Of a stretch of 64,000 nucleotides of DNA, positions 29,119 to 36,186 are shown piece by piece. The DNA comes from Olleya sediminilitoris. GTDB lineage: Bacteria > Bacteroidota > Bacteroidia > Flavobacteriales > Flavobacteriaceae. Position 1 is the stretch's first letter, and every line of letters starts with the position of its first letter. A model generated the notes under the pieces. The model was not told the DNA's origin and made no database searches. It was given only the letters and a program-made list of their open reading frames with translations. A program made the position numbers and the translations under genes. The DNA is taken from positions 1 through 64,000 of the forward strand of contig NZ_JAEMEF010000007.1 of NCBI RefSeq assembly GCF_016785945.1. Direction: 5' to 3'.

Positions 29119-29541
29119 ATGAGTAGTATATCTCCTTTTCATTTAGCAATTCCTGTACATAACCTTCAAGAGTGTCGTATTTTTTATAGAGATATTTTAA
29201 ACTGTGAAGAAGGACGTAGTAGTGACCATTGGGTTGACTTTAACTTTTTTGGGCATCAGTTAGTTATTCATTTTAAAGAAAAAACAGATGAAGACACTTC
29301 GGGTAATGAAGTAGATGGAAAACAAGTGCCTGTACCACATTTTGGAGTGGTTATAGATTGGGACGTTTTTACAACTTTTGAAAACGATTTAAAAACCAAA
29401 AACATCAACTTTATTATTGAGCCTTATGTTAGATTTGAAGGTCTAGTGGGAGAACAAAAAACCATGTTTTTTAAAGACCCTTCTGGTAATGCTTTAGAGT
29501 TTAAAACCTTTAGGGATCAATCGCAGTTATTTGCTAAATAA
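29119..29541 (+). CDS. VOC-family (glyoxalase/dioxygenase fold) protein
   Basis: A two-module vicinal-oxygen-chelate protein of 140 aa. Candidate metal ligands are His in FHLAIPVHNLQ (residue 8), His in VPHFGVVIDW (about 75) and Glu in NALEFKTF (about 129). The closing MFFKDPSGNALEFK is typical of the family. The substrate is unknown. It starts 2 bases after the rluF-like stop and ends the seven-gene run. No terminator is evident in the 19-base gap to the convergent gene. Confidence 0.87.
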   Translation: MSSISPFHLAIPVHNLQECRIFYRDILNCEEGRSSDHWVDFNFFGHQLVIHFKEKTDEDTSGNEVDGKQVPVPHFGVVIDWDVFTTFENDLKTKNINFIIEPYVRFEGLVGEQKTMFFKDPSGNALEFKTFRDQSQLFAK

Positions 29542-29560
29542 AGTACTTTAAAATTAATTA

Positions 29561-30442
29561 CTAATTATCAAATGTTTGAGTAGAATTAACTACAATCAAA
29601 TCTTTATTTTGTAATTTAAGTGTGGTTAAATAGTTTAATGATGGACAACATCGTCCATCATCTTCTGCATAGCAAGAAGACTTACCATATATTAAATTAT
29701 TTTCTATTTTATCTAATTGAATAAAACCTTGACATTCAGTAATTTCCCAATTAGATTTAGTGGTTAAAAATGAAAAACTAGCATCTTTTTGTTGTAAAAA
29801 AACAAATAAATCTATCCACCATACATTACCTCCACCTCCACCACCTTCTGTATTAACAGGAATAATCATATCCTCTAACCCATCATTATTTAAATCTCCG
29901 TAGTACAAAAACTTTTTATCTCTAACTCTAGGTAGTGTAACAGCCATTTGAAAAAAACCATATTTCTCATCGTCATTTTCTGGTTTTGCATAATATATTA
30001 AAGAGCGTAAACTATCACTTTTAGTATCCACTAAAATGGTTTCTTTACCATAGTTTACATTATAGTAATTAAGAATATGATTACTAACATTAGTGTCTAG
30101 AAAAAATTTTTGTTTAGTTAAAAATCCATCAAACACATATACAGTATCATTCGCTTTTTGAATGCCAACCCATTCTCCTTTAATTATCTTGTTATTATCT
30201 TCAATGTCTTGAAAAACACCTGTTCGATATATAACAGAAACCGTTTGATTTAAATCAAATTTTCCTAATATTTTATCTTTTGGAGATTGTCTATAATTTA
30301 GACCAGATTCTGCTGAAACATAATATTTTTCAGCTTTTTTTTTAGGAAAACTTTTTAATGAGCTTGTTTCTAAAACTTCATCTTTACAACTCACACTTGT
30401 TATTAAAAGATAAACAAGTGTGAGTACGCTAAAATATTTCAT
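29561..30442 (-). CDS. Lipoprotein with SH3-like domain
   Basis: The lipobox SVSC (Cys19) is followed by KDE, resembling a flavobacterial surface-export signal. Residues 40-110 look like a bacterial SH3 domain (YYVSAESGLNYRQSPKDKIL, then GEWVGIQKANDTVYVFDGFL). A later segment (YYGDLNNDGLEDMIIPV) resembles an FG-GAP or EF-hand-like calcium loop, followed by a Gly run (TEGGGGGGNVWW). The function is unknown. Convergent with the VOC gene; it lies 37 bases downstream of folD on the same strand. Confidence 0.8.
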   Translation of the reverse strand: MKYFSVLTLVYLLITSVSCKDEVLETSSLKSFPKKKAEKYYVSAESGLNYRQSPKDKILGKFDLNQTVSVIYRTGVFQDIEDNNKIIKGEWVGIQKANDTVYVFDGFLTKQKFFLDTNVSNHILNYYNVNYGKETILVDTKSDSLRSLIYYAKPENDDEKYGFFQMAVTLPRVRDKKFLYYGDLNNDGLEDMIIPVNTEGGGGGGNVWWIDLFVFLQQKDASFSFLTTKSNWEITECQGFIQLDKIENNLIYGKSSCYAEDDGRCCPSLNYLTTLKLQNKDLIVVNSTQTFDN

Positions 30443-30479
30443 TGTAAAGAATATTTGATCTGTTATTTATAAATAACAA

Positions 30480-31361
30480 TTATCTATTATTGTGTCTTTC
30501 TCTAGCCAATAGTGTATTTTTAAGCAGCATTGCTATTGTCATTGGTCCTACTCCACCAGGTACAGGTGTGATGTGACTTACTTTTTTACTAACGTTTTCA
30601 AAGTCAACATCTCCAGTAATACGGTAACCTCTTTCTTTGGTCTCATCTGGTACACGTGTTATACCAACATCTATAATTACAGCATCATCTTTTACCATTT
30701 CTGCTTTTAAGAAATTAGGCACACCTAATGCCGAAATGATAATATCTGCTTGACTTGTTATTTGCGTTATATTTTTGGTGTGACTGTGTGTTAAAGTCAC
30801 TGTACTGTTACCAGGAAAACCTTTACGTCCCATTAAAATACTCATTGGTCTTCCTACAATATGAGAACGTCCAATCACGACAGTATGCTTACCTTTAGTA
30901 TCAACTTGGTATCTATCTAACAACTCTAAAATACCAAAAGGAGTTGCAGGTATAAAAGTAGACATGTCTAGTGCCATTTTACCAAAATTCATTGGATGAA
31001 AACCATCCACATCTTTATCAGGATGTACAGCCATTAATACCTTTTGGGTATCTATTTGTTCTGGTAATGGTAATTGGATAATAAAACCGTCAATATCACT
31101 ATTATTATTAAGTTCTTCAATTTTATCTAACAATTCAACCTCACTTGTTGTGTTAGATAATCTTACCATTGTAGACTCAAAACCTACACGTTCACAAGCT
31201 CTAACTTTACTTCCTACGTAAGTTAAACTTGCTCCATCATTACCGACAATAACTGCTGCTAAATGAGGAACTTTCTCATTGTTAGCTTTCATTTTATCAA
31301 CTTCGGCTTTGATTTCGTTTTTAATATCGTTGCTGACTTTTTTACCGTCTAAAATTGTCAT
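30480..31361 (-). CDS. folD: Bifunctional methylenetetrahydrofolate dehydrogenase / cyclohydrolase
   Basis: Interconverts 5,10-methylene- and 10-formyl-tetrahydrofolate. Signatures: the catalytic Lys in TYVGSKVRACERVGF (about residue 54), DGFIIQLPLPEQID, VIGRSHIVGRPMS of the Rossmann part, and PGGVGPMTIAMLLKNT near the C-terminus. The length of 293 aa is normal. It lies between ffh and the SH3-like lipoprotein, all on the minus strand; the ffh terminator lies 47 bases before its ATG. Confidence 0.97.
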   Translation of the reverse strand: MTILDGKKVSNDIKNEIKAEVDKMKANNEKVPHLAAVIVGNDGASLTYVGSKVRACERVGFESTMVRLSNTTSEVELLDKIEELNNNSDIDGFIIQLPLPEQIDTQKVLMAVHPDKDVDGFHPMNFGKMALDMSTFIPATPFGILELLDRYQVDTKGKHTVVIGRSHIVGRPMSILMGRKGFPGNSTVTLTHSHTKNITQITSQADIIISALGVPNFLKAEMVKDDAVIIDVGITRVPDETKERGYRITGDVDFENVSKKVSHITPVPGGVGPMTIAMLLKNTLLARERHNNR

Positions 31362-31395
31362 TTTTTTAGTTGTGTGTTAGTTAATTATATAAAAT

Positions 31396-31423
31396 AAAAA
31401 AACATGAGTTACCTCATGTTTTT
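31396..31423 (-). terminator. ffh terminator overlapping the stop codon
   Basis: AACATGAG and CTCATGTT pair around a 4-base loop, and T runs follow on the minus strand. The upstream arm encodes the last ffh codons (K-N-M-R) and the TAA is in the loop. Confidence 0.8.
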
Positions 31424-32737
31424 CATTGCATTCATCATTGCTTTTCCTTTTCCTCCTTGCATCATTTTCATCATCTTGCTCATCTGATTAAATTGCTTAA
31501 GTAATTGGTTTACTTCTTGAACCGAAGTTCCAGATCCCTTTCCAATTCGTTTTTTTCGACTGGCATCGATAATTGAAGGGTTAGTTCTTTCTTTAATAGT
31601 CATGGAGTGGATAATGGCTTCAATACCTTTAAAAGCATCGTCATCAATATCTATATCTTTCATCATTTTACCTGCTCCAGGAATCATCCCAATCAGGTCT
31701 TTCATGTTACCCATTTTTTTGATTTGCTGGATTTGCTTTAAGAAATCGTCAAAACCAAATTGGTTTTTAGCAATCTTCTTCTGAAGTTTTCTAGCTTCAG
31801 CTTCATCAAATTGTTCTTGAGCTCTTTCAACAAGTGATACAACATCTCCCATTCCAAGAATACGATCTGCCATACGTGAAGGATAAAAGACGTCAATAGC
31901 TTCCATCTTTTCACCTGTACCAATAAATTTAATTGGTTTATTTACTACAGATTTAATTGATATTGCTGCTCCACCACGTGTATCTCCATCTAACTTAGTT
32001 AAGATAACACCATCAAAGTTTAAGACATCATTAAAGGCTTTTGCTGTATTTACAGCATCTTGACCTGTCATTGAGTCTACCACAAATAATGTCTCTTGTG
32101 GTTGTATAGCTTTATGGATGTTAGAGATTTCTGTCATCATGGCTTCATCAACAGCTAAACGTCCAGCTGTATCTATAATCACCACATTATGTCCATTTTG
32201 CTTTGCATGGGCAATACCTGCTTGCGCTATAGCAACTGGATCTGTATTACCTTTATCACTGTAAACATCTACTTTTATTTGATCTCCTACTACGTGTAAT
32301 TGATCAACAGCTGCTGGACGATACACATCACAGGCAACTAATAAAGGTTTTTTAGTTTTTTTGTTTTTTAAGAAATTAGCAAGCTTACCAGAAAATGTAG
32401 TTTTACCAGATCCTTGTAAACCTGACATTAATATAATGGTTGGTGTACCAGACATATTGATGCCTTCAACATCTCCACCCATTAATTGTGTTAGCTCATC
32501 TTTTACAATCTTAACCATTAACTGTCCTGGTTGTAACGTTGTTAATACGTTTTGACCAAGCGCTTTTTCTTTAACGGTATTAGTAAAATTTTTGGCTATT
32601 TTAAAGTTAACATCGGCATCTAAAAGTGCTCTACGTACTTCTTTTAGGGTTTCGGCAACGTTTACTTCTGTAATACTACCATGACCTTTAAGTACATGTA
32701 ACGCTTTATCTAACTTTTCGCTTAAATTATTAAACAT
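31409..32737 (-). CDS. ffh: Signal recognition particle protein Ffh (SRP54)
   Basis: GTPase that binds signal sequences with 4.5S RNA and targets ribosomes to the membrane. It has an N domain, then G domain motifs GLQGSGKTTFSGKLA (about residue 103), DTAGRLAVDE, and ILTKLDGDTRGGAA, and a methionine-rich M domain (MGNMKDLIGMIPGAGKMMKD, MMKMMQGGKGKAMMNAM). I chose the ATG at 32737 (442 aa, start MFNNLSEKLDKAL). The open frame extends to 32839 but adds an unrelated hydrophobic stretch. A TATTTTTG -7 box at 32761-32768 leaves a leader of about 17 bases. Confidence 0.97.
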   Translation of the reverse strand: MFNNLSEKLDKALHVLKGHGSITEVNVAETLKEVRRALLDADVNFKIAKNFTNTVKEKALGQNVLTTLQPGQLMVKIVKDELTQLMGGDVEGINMSGTPTIILMSGLQGSGKTTFSGKLANFLKNKKTKKPLLVACDVYRPAAVDQLHVVGDQIKVDVYSDKGNTDPVAIAQAGIAHAKQNGHNVVIIDTAGRLAVDEAMMTEISNIHKAIQPQETLFVVDSMTGQDAVNTAKAFNDVLNFDGVILTKLDGDTRGGAAISIKSVVNKPIKFIGTGEKMEAIDVFYPSRMADRILGMGDVVSLVERAQEQFDEAEARKLQKKIAKNQFGFDDFLKQIQQIKKMGNMKDLIGMIPGAGKMMKDIDIDDDAFKGIEAIIHSMTIKERTNPSIIDASRKKRIGKGSGTSVQEVNQLLKQFNQMSKMMKMMQGGKGKAMMNAMKNMR

Positions 32738-32760
32738 AAATTTTCTGATTTTAAGAAGCA

Positions 32761-32768
32761 CAAAAATA
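32761..32768 (-). promoter_or_regulatory. ffh promoter -7 box
   Basis: TATTTTTG on the minus strand matches TAnnTTTG. At the expected 19-base distance there is TTCG, close to the TTTG of the -33 element. Confidence 0.5.
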
Positions 32769-32815
32769 GGAATTTGAAGCGTATTTACGAAGTTTAGATT
32801 ATAAATAATTACATA

Positions 32816-32842
32816 AAAAAAGGCTGCTAAAATTAGCAACCC
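32816..32842 (-). terminator. Terminator after the large surface lipoprotein
   Basis: On the minus strand GGTTGCT pairs with AGCAGCC (one G-U pair) and a seven-T run follows. It lies 28 bases after the stop codon. Confidence 0.8.
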
Positions 32843-32869
32843 TTAATCAACTTAACTAAAACTAAATTT

Positions 32870-34561
32870 TTAATCGCAATCTTTATCTAAAACAACTTCA
32901 ATATTGCTATTTGTTACTTCATGTAATATTATTTGATTTGCAGTACACTCTACCACATAATAGTTTCCATCTAAAATCTGTACATTTCCTCCTGAAATAT
33001 CTGATAAAGTAACCACAACTTGTCCTCCATCTTGAGAAGTAGACCAGTTACCTGTGTAGTTTTCGTTATCTGAATTTATAATCATGTTTTGATCATTTTC
33101 AAAATTTATATTGAAAATGTTAAAACTAGAATCACCTTCATAATTTGAAATTACCCATTTACAATCTTGTAAAATACCGTCAACATCACCTTCAGTACAA
33201 GATGAAGCACAATTTTGTACAATTAAATTCACAGTAAATATTTGAAATTCGTTTGGATTATTTACATGCTCTACTCTTACATAAATCACTTCAGTACTTG
33301 ACATATTAGTGTATGGAGAAGCTAAAGGATTTACACTAGCATTAGCATCTGCTTCTGTATTAAAATAATAAATATTTAGATCACTTGATGTACAGTTTGG
33401 ATAAAGCTCGTCTAATACAATTGTAGTTTGAAGGTCCAAACTTCCGTCGTCATCACAAACTGTAAATGTTATATCTTCAAAACAACTGTAAGCGAAATTA
33501 ACATCACAATTTTGCTCTAAAACAACTAAGGTTTGGGTATTCATATTATATAATTCAAATAGATTTGTTTGACTACAATTGTCTATGATCCAAGATCCTG
33601 ATAAATCTTCCCAATTAGTATCTAAATCTAATATAAATTGATTATCATCATTTTGACTAACCGTCCAAACACCATCATGTACTGAGTTACCATAAAGGTT
33701 ATATGTTACAAAACTATAGTCTACATTAAATTGAATGTAATAACTATTTAATGGATCTGTTGTATTATACACTGGTAAATTCCATATACATTCTTTTAAG
33801 GCTAATTCTATTGCTTGATCTGTACAATCAGTATCATAAAAATTAAAGTCATCGTCTTCATCACAATCATCTTCAGCTTCAGCTATAGCAATTTCTAACT
33901 CTTGATTACTATTAACTTCTATAGTGTTGCCATCTGCTAAAATTAAAGTTACAGGAAAATTTAAACTAGTTATTACTGATGCGTTTAAGCTTTCTAAAAA
34001 CAGGTATAAAGCCTCGTCATTATCTACGGTTACTGTTTCGCTAACTTGGAAATCTGTATCGTAAATAGAAAATGCTATTGGATACTGGATGTCTATACAT
34101 TCAATATCATCATCAACTTCATTTTCATCATTACAAGTATTAATAAGTGCTAATAATTCTGATTCAGTATTAATAGTTATTGTTGAATAATCATTAAGTG
34201 TTAACGTTATAGGATAGCTAAACTGAATAGCCTCTTGACCCATTGTAAAGGTTTGAAACATTGTTTCTAGTTCTGCGTATTCTTCTATACTCTGAATTGT
34301 TATTGTAACACCATTTGTTGTAATTGTTACAGGTAAGACCACCTCTACACAGTTAGCATAATCTATGATATTGTCTATCGATCCATCATTTAAAGCAACC
34401 ATAGACATGAGGTTGGCTGTGTCAGAATTAGCTTCAATAACATCCTCTTGCTCAGGGTTTACAATATCAGAAACTTCGTCTTGACAGGACAACACTAAGG
34501 TTAAAAACAATATTGGTAAGTAAAAATAAAATTTGAACGGTTTAAAATTAAAGGTCTTCAT
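32870..34561 (-). CDS. Large repeat-containing surface lipoprotein next to ECF-sigma/FecR/TonB receptor
   Basis: The lipobox VLSC (Cys26) is followed by QDE, a flavobacterial surface-export type signal. Residues 70-245 hold four imperfect repeats of about 40-45 residues, each with a Y/F/L-P-[VI]-x-[IFL] strand, an ITI/IEV strand and an acidic helix (for example FPVTLILADGNTIEVNSNQE). Two similar lipocalin-like blocks follow (about 265-365 and 455-563, starting ECIWNLPVYN and DCKWVISNYEG). Between them is a roughly 90-residue module (CDDDG, YYFNTEADANASVNPL, VIYVRVE) also present several times in the giant protein at 1-3998. I chose the ATG at 34561 (563 aa); the frame is open to 34627. It is divergent from the sigma gene and carries the shared two-block promoter. 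The function is unknown; ligand or partner of the TonB receptor is inferred. Confidence 0.85.
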   Translation of the reverse strand: MKTFNFKPFKFYFYLPILFLTLVLSCQDEVSDIVNPEQEDVIEANSDTANLMSMVALNDGSIDNIIDYANCVEVVLPVTITTNGVTITIQSIEEYAELETMFQTFTMGQEAIQFSYPITLTLNDYSTITINTESELLALINTCNDENEVDDDIECIDIQYPIAFSIYDTDFQVSETVTVDNDEALYLFLESLNASVITSLNFPVTLILADGNTIEVNSNQELEIAIAEAEDDCDEDDDFNFYDTDCTDQAIELALKECIWNLPVYNTTDPLNSYYIQFNVDYSFVTYNLYGNSVHDGVWTVSQNDDNQFILDLDTNWEDLSGSWIIDNCSQTNLFELYNMNTQTLVVLEQNCDVNFAYSCFEDITFTVCDDDGSLDLQTTIVLDELYPNCTSSDLNIYYFNTEADANASVNPLASPYTNMSSTEVIYVRVEHVNNPNEFQIFTVNLIVQNCASSCTEGDVDGILQDCKWVISNYEGDSSFNIFNINFENDQNMIINSDNENYTGNWSTSQDGGQVVVTLSDISGGNVQILDGNYYVVECTANQIILHEVTNSNIEVVLDKDCD

Positions 34562-34618
34562 TTTGATTTTTTTTTGGTTATTTCTTCTTTTCATAGCAAT
34601 ACTTATAACTTGCTGAAT

Positions 34619-34653
34619 ATAAAACAACTCATGTACAAATAATCCTACCCTAA
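34619..34653 (-). promoter_or_regulatory. Predicted ECF-sigma promoter, copy A
   Basis: On the minus strand TTAGGGTAGG (34653-34644), 16 bases, TTGTTTTAT (34627-34619). It points at the lipoprotein ATG at 34561, about 58 bases downstream. Identical in design to 4616-4650 and 35237-35271. Confidence 0.65.
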
Positions 34654-34703
34654 TTAAAAAAAAATAGTTCTATTATTGTAAATTAATTATCTAAAGTTAT
34701 TTA

Positions 34704-35219
34704 ATGCCTAAACAGTTACATCAAAATATTTGTGATAAATCTTTATTTGAATCGTTTTTTAAAACGCATGCTAAAAACTTACATGACTTTTTGTTTTATA
34801 AATTTGGAACGCATTTAAATCCTGAAGATAAAGCACAAGAAGCTTTTGTTAAATTATGGGAAAACTGTAAAAAAGTACCACCTAATAAAGCTAAAAGTTA
34901 TGTGTTTACAATTGCAAATAATTTAATGTTAAACGAAGTAGCGCATCAAAAGGTTGTACTAAAACATCAAAAAACAATAACCACACACCACACAAATTTG
35001 TCTCCTGAATTTTTATTAGAAGAAAAACAATACAGACAAAAACTAGAACAAGCTATTGCAAATTTAACCGAAGCACAACGTGTGGCATTTTTATTAAATC
35101 GAGTTGAAGGTAAAAGATTTAAAGAAATTGCTACCTTACTAGATATTAGCACAAAAGCAGTAGAAAAGCGTATTTATGGTGCCTTGAAAAAATTACGTCA
35201 GGAAATTGATGAATTATAA
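34704..35219 (+). CDS. ECF-type RNA polymerase sigma factor
   Basis: FecI-like sigma-70 family protein of 171 aa. Region 2 is seen in LHDFLFYKFGTHLNPEDKAQEAFVKLWEN (about 27-55, in pieces) and the following SYVFTIANNLMLNE. Region 4 is a helix-turn-helix in LTEAQRVAFLLNRVEGKRF, then EIATLLDISTKAVEKRIYGA. Next to FecR and a TonB receptor with a signalling domain, it should form a cell-surface-signalling unit in which receptor occupancy frees the sigma factor. Its own upstream region lacks the two-block motif found before fecR and the lipoprotein, so it may be expressed from a basal promoter. Confidence 0.93.
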   Translation: MPKQLHQNICDKSLFESFFKTHAKNLHDFLFYKFGTHLNPEDKAQEAFVKLWENCKKVPPNKAKSYVFTIANNLMLNEVAHQKVVLKHQKTITTHHTNLSPEFLLEEKQYRQKLEQAIANLTEAQRVAFLLNRVEGKRFKEIATLLDISTKAVEKRIYGALKKLRQEIDEL

Positions 35220-35236
35220 ATAAAAAATTTATTTCT

Positions 35237-35271
35237 TTAGGGTAGGATTTTTCGCTACTAACTTGTTTTAT
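35237..35271 (+). promoter_or_regulatory. Predicted ECF-sigma promoter, copy B
   Basis: TTAGGGTAGG (35237-35246), 16 bases, TTGTTTTAT (35263-35271). It lies in the 67-base gap between the sigma gene and fecR and ends 15 bases before the fecR ATG. Confidence 0.65.
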
Positions 35272-35286
35272 TGTTGAATTGAAGTT

Positions 35287-36186
35287 ATGGATAAAGAACA
35301 ATTAATCTTAAAATGGTTAGATAATAACCTGACACCACAAGAGCTTGAAGCATTTAAAGCTCTTGAGGATTATGAAGCTATTATTAAATTATCTAATTAT
35401 AGTCAAGGTTTTAAAGCTCCTAATTTTGATACCGAAGCAAATTATAATGCTGTTTTATCTAAACTAAACAAGACACCTAAAGCTAACAAAAATTGGTGGA
35501 CACCTGTTTTAAAAATTGCTGCAATTTTAGCAATTTGTTTTGGTGCTTATTATTACACAACTACTTTAGATACTGTTATTGTAACACAATTAGCTGAAAA
35601 AAGTATCATTGAATTACCTGATAATTCTTCTGTAAATTTAAATGCACAATCAAGTATAACTTACAATACAAACCAATGGACCTCTAAAACACGTGAAGTT
35701 TCACTAAAAGGAGAAGCCTTTTTTAAAGTCGAAAAAGGTAGCACTTTTGATGTCATAACACCTTCAGGTACAGTTACTGTTATTGGTACACAATTTAATG
35801 TAAAACAACGTTTAAATTATTTTGAAGTTACTTGTTTTGAAGGTATTGTAAGCGTACAATCAAATGATAAAAAAACAATATTAAATGCAGGTCAATCGTT
35901 TTTAATTATCAATAATAAAACCATAAATAGTCATCCTGTTACAAAACATAATCCTGATTGGATCAACAATGTTAGTAGCTTTATTAGTGTTCCGTTAAAC
36001 CAAGTATTAGCAGAATTTGAAAGACAATACAACGTTAAAATTGATGCTAAAAACTTTGACCAAAACGTATTGTTTTCTGGTAAATTTACGCATGATGATA
36101 TTACAATTGCATTACAATCCATAACACAACCATTGCAGTTACAATACAAAAAAGTTAACAACACTATTATTTTAACGCGTGAGTAA
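35287..36186 (+). CDS. FecR-family anti-sigma factor
   Basis: Single-pass inner-membrane regulator of 299 aa. The cytoplasmic N-terminus (1-75, LILKWLDNNLTPQELEAF) should bind the sigma factor. One membrane segment (ILKIAAILAICFGAYYY, about 75-92) follows. The periplasmic FecR domain is IELPDNSSVNLNAQSSITYN to FEGIVSVQS (about 110-195), and the C-terminal DUF4974/STN-like part (VPLNQVLAEFERQYNVKIDA) ends at 299. It overlaps the TonB receptor gene by 8 bases, so the two are translationally coupled. The two-block promoter lies directly upstream. Confidence 0.95.
   Translation: MDKEQLILKWLDNNLTPQELEAFKALEDYEAIIKLSNYSQGFKAPNFDTEANYNAVLSKLNKTPKANKNWWTPVLKIAAILAICFGAYYYTTTLDTVIVTQLAEKSIIELPDNSSVNLNAQSSITYNTNQWTSKTREVSLKGEAFFKVEKGSTFDVITPSGTVTVIGTQFNVKQRLNYFEVTCFEGIVSVQSNDKKTILNAGQSFLIINNKTINSHPVTKHNPDWINNVSSFISVPLNQVLAEFERQYNVKIDAKNFDQNVLFSGKFTHDDITIALQSITQPLQLQYKKVNNTIILTRE

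Noticed and set aside
32738-32839. Longer ffh start
   Set aside because: The extra 34 residues are hydrophobic and absent from the family; the ATG at 32737 with a -7 box just upstream fits better.
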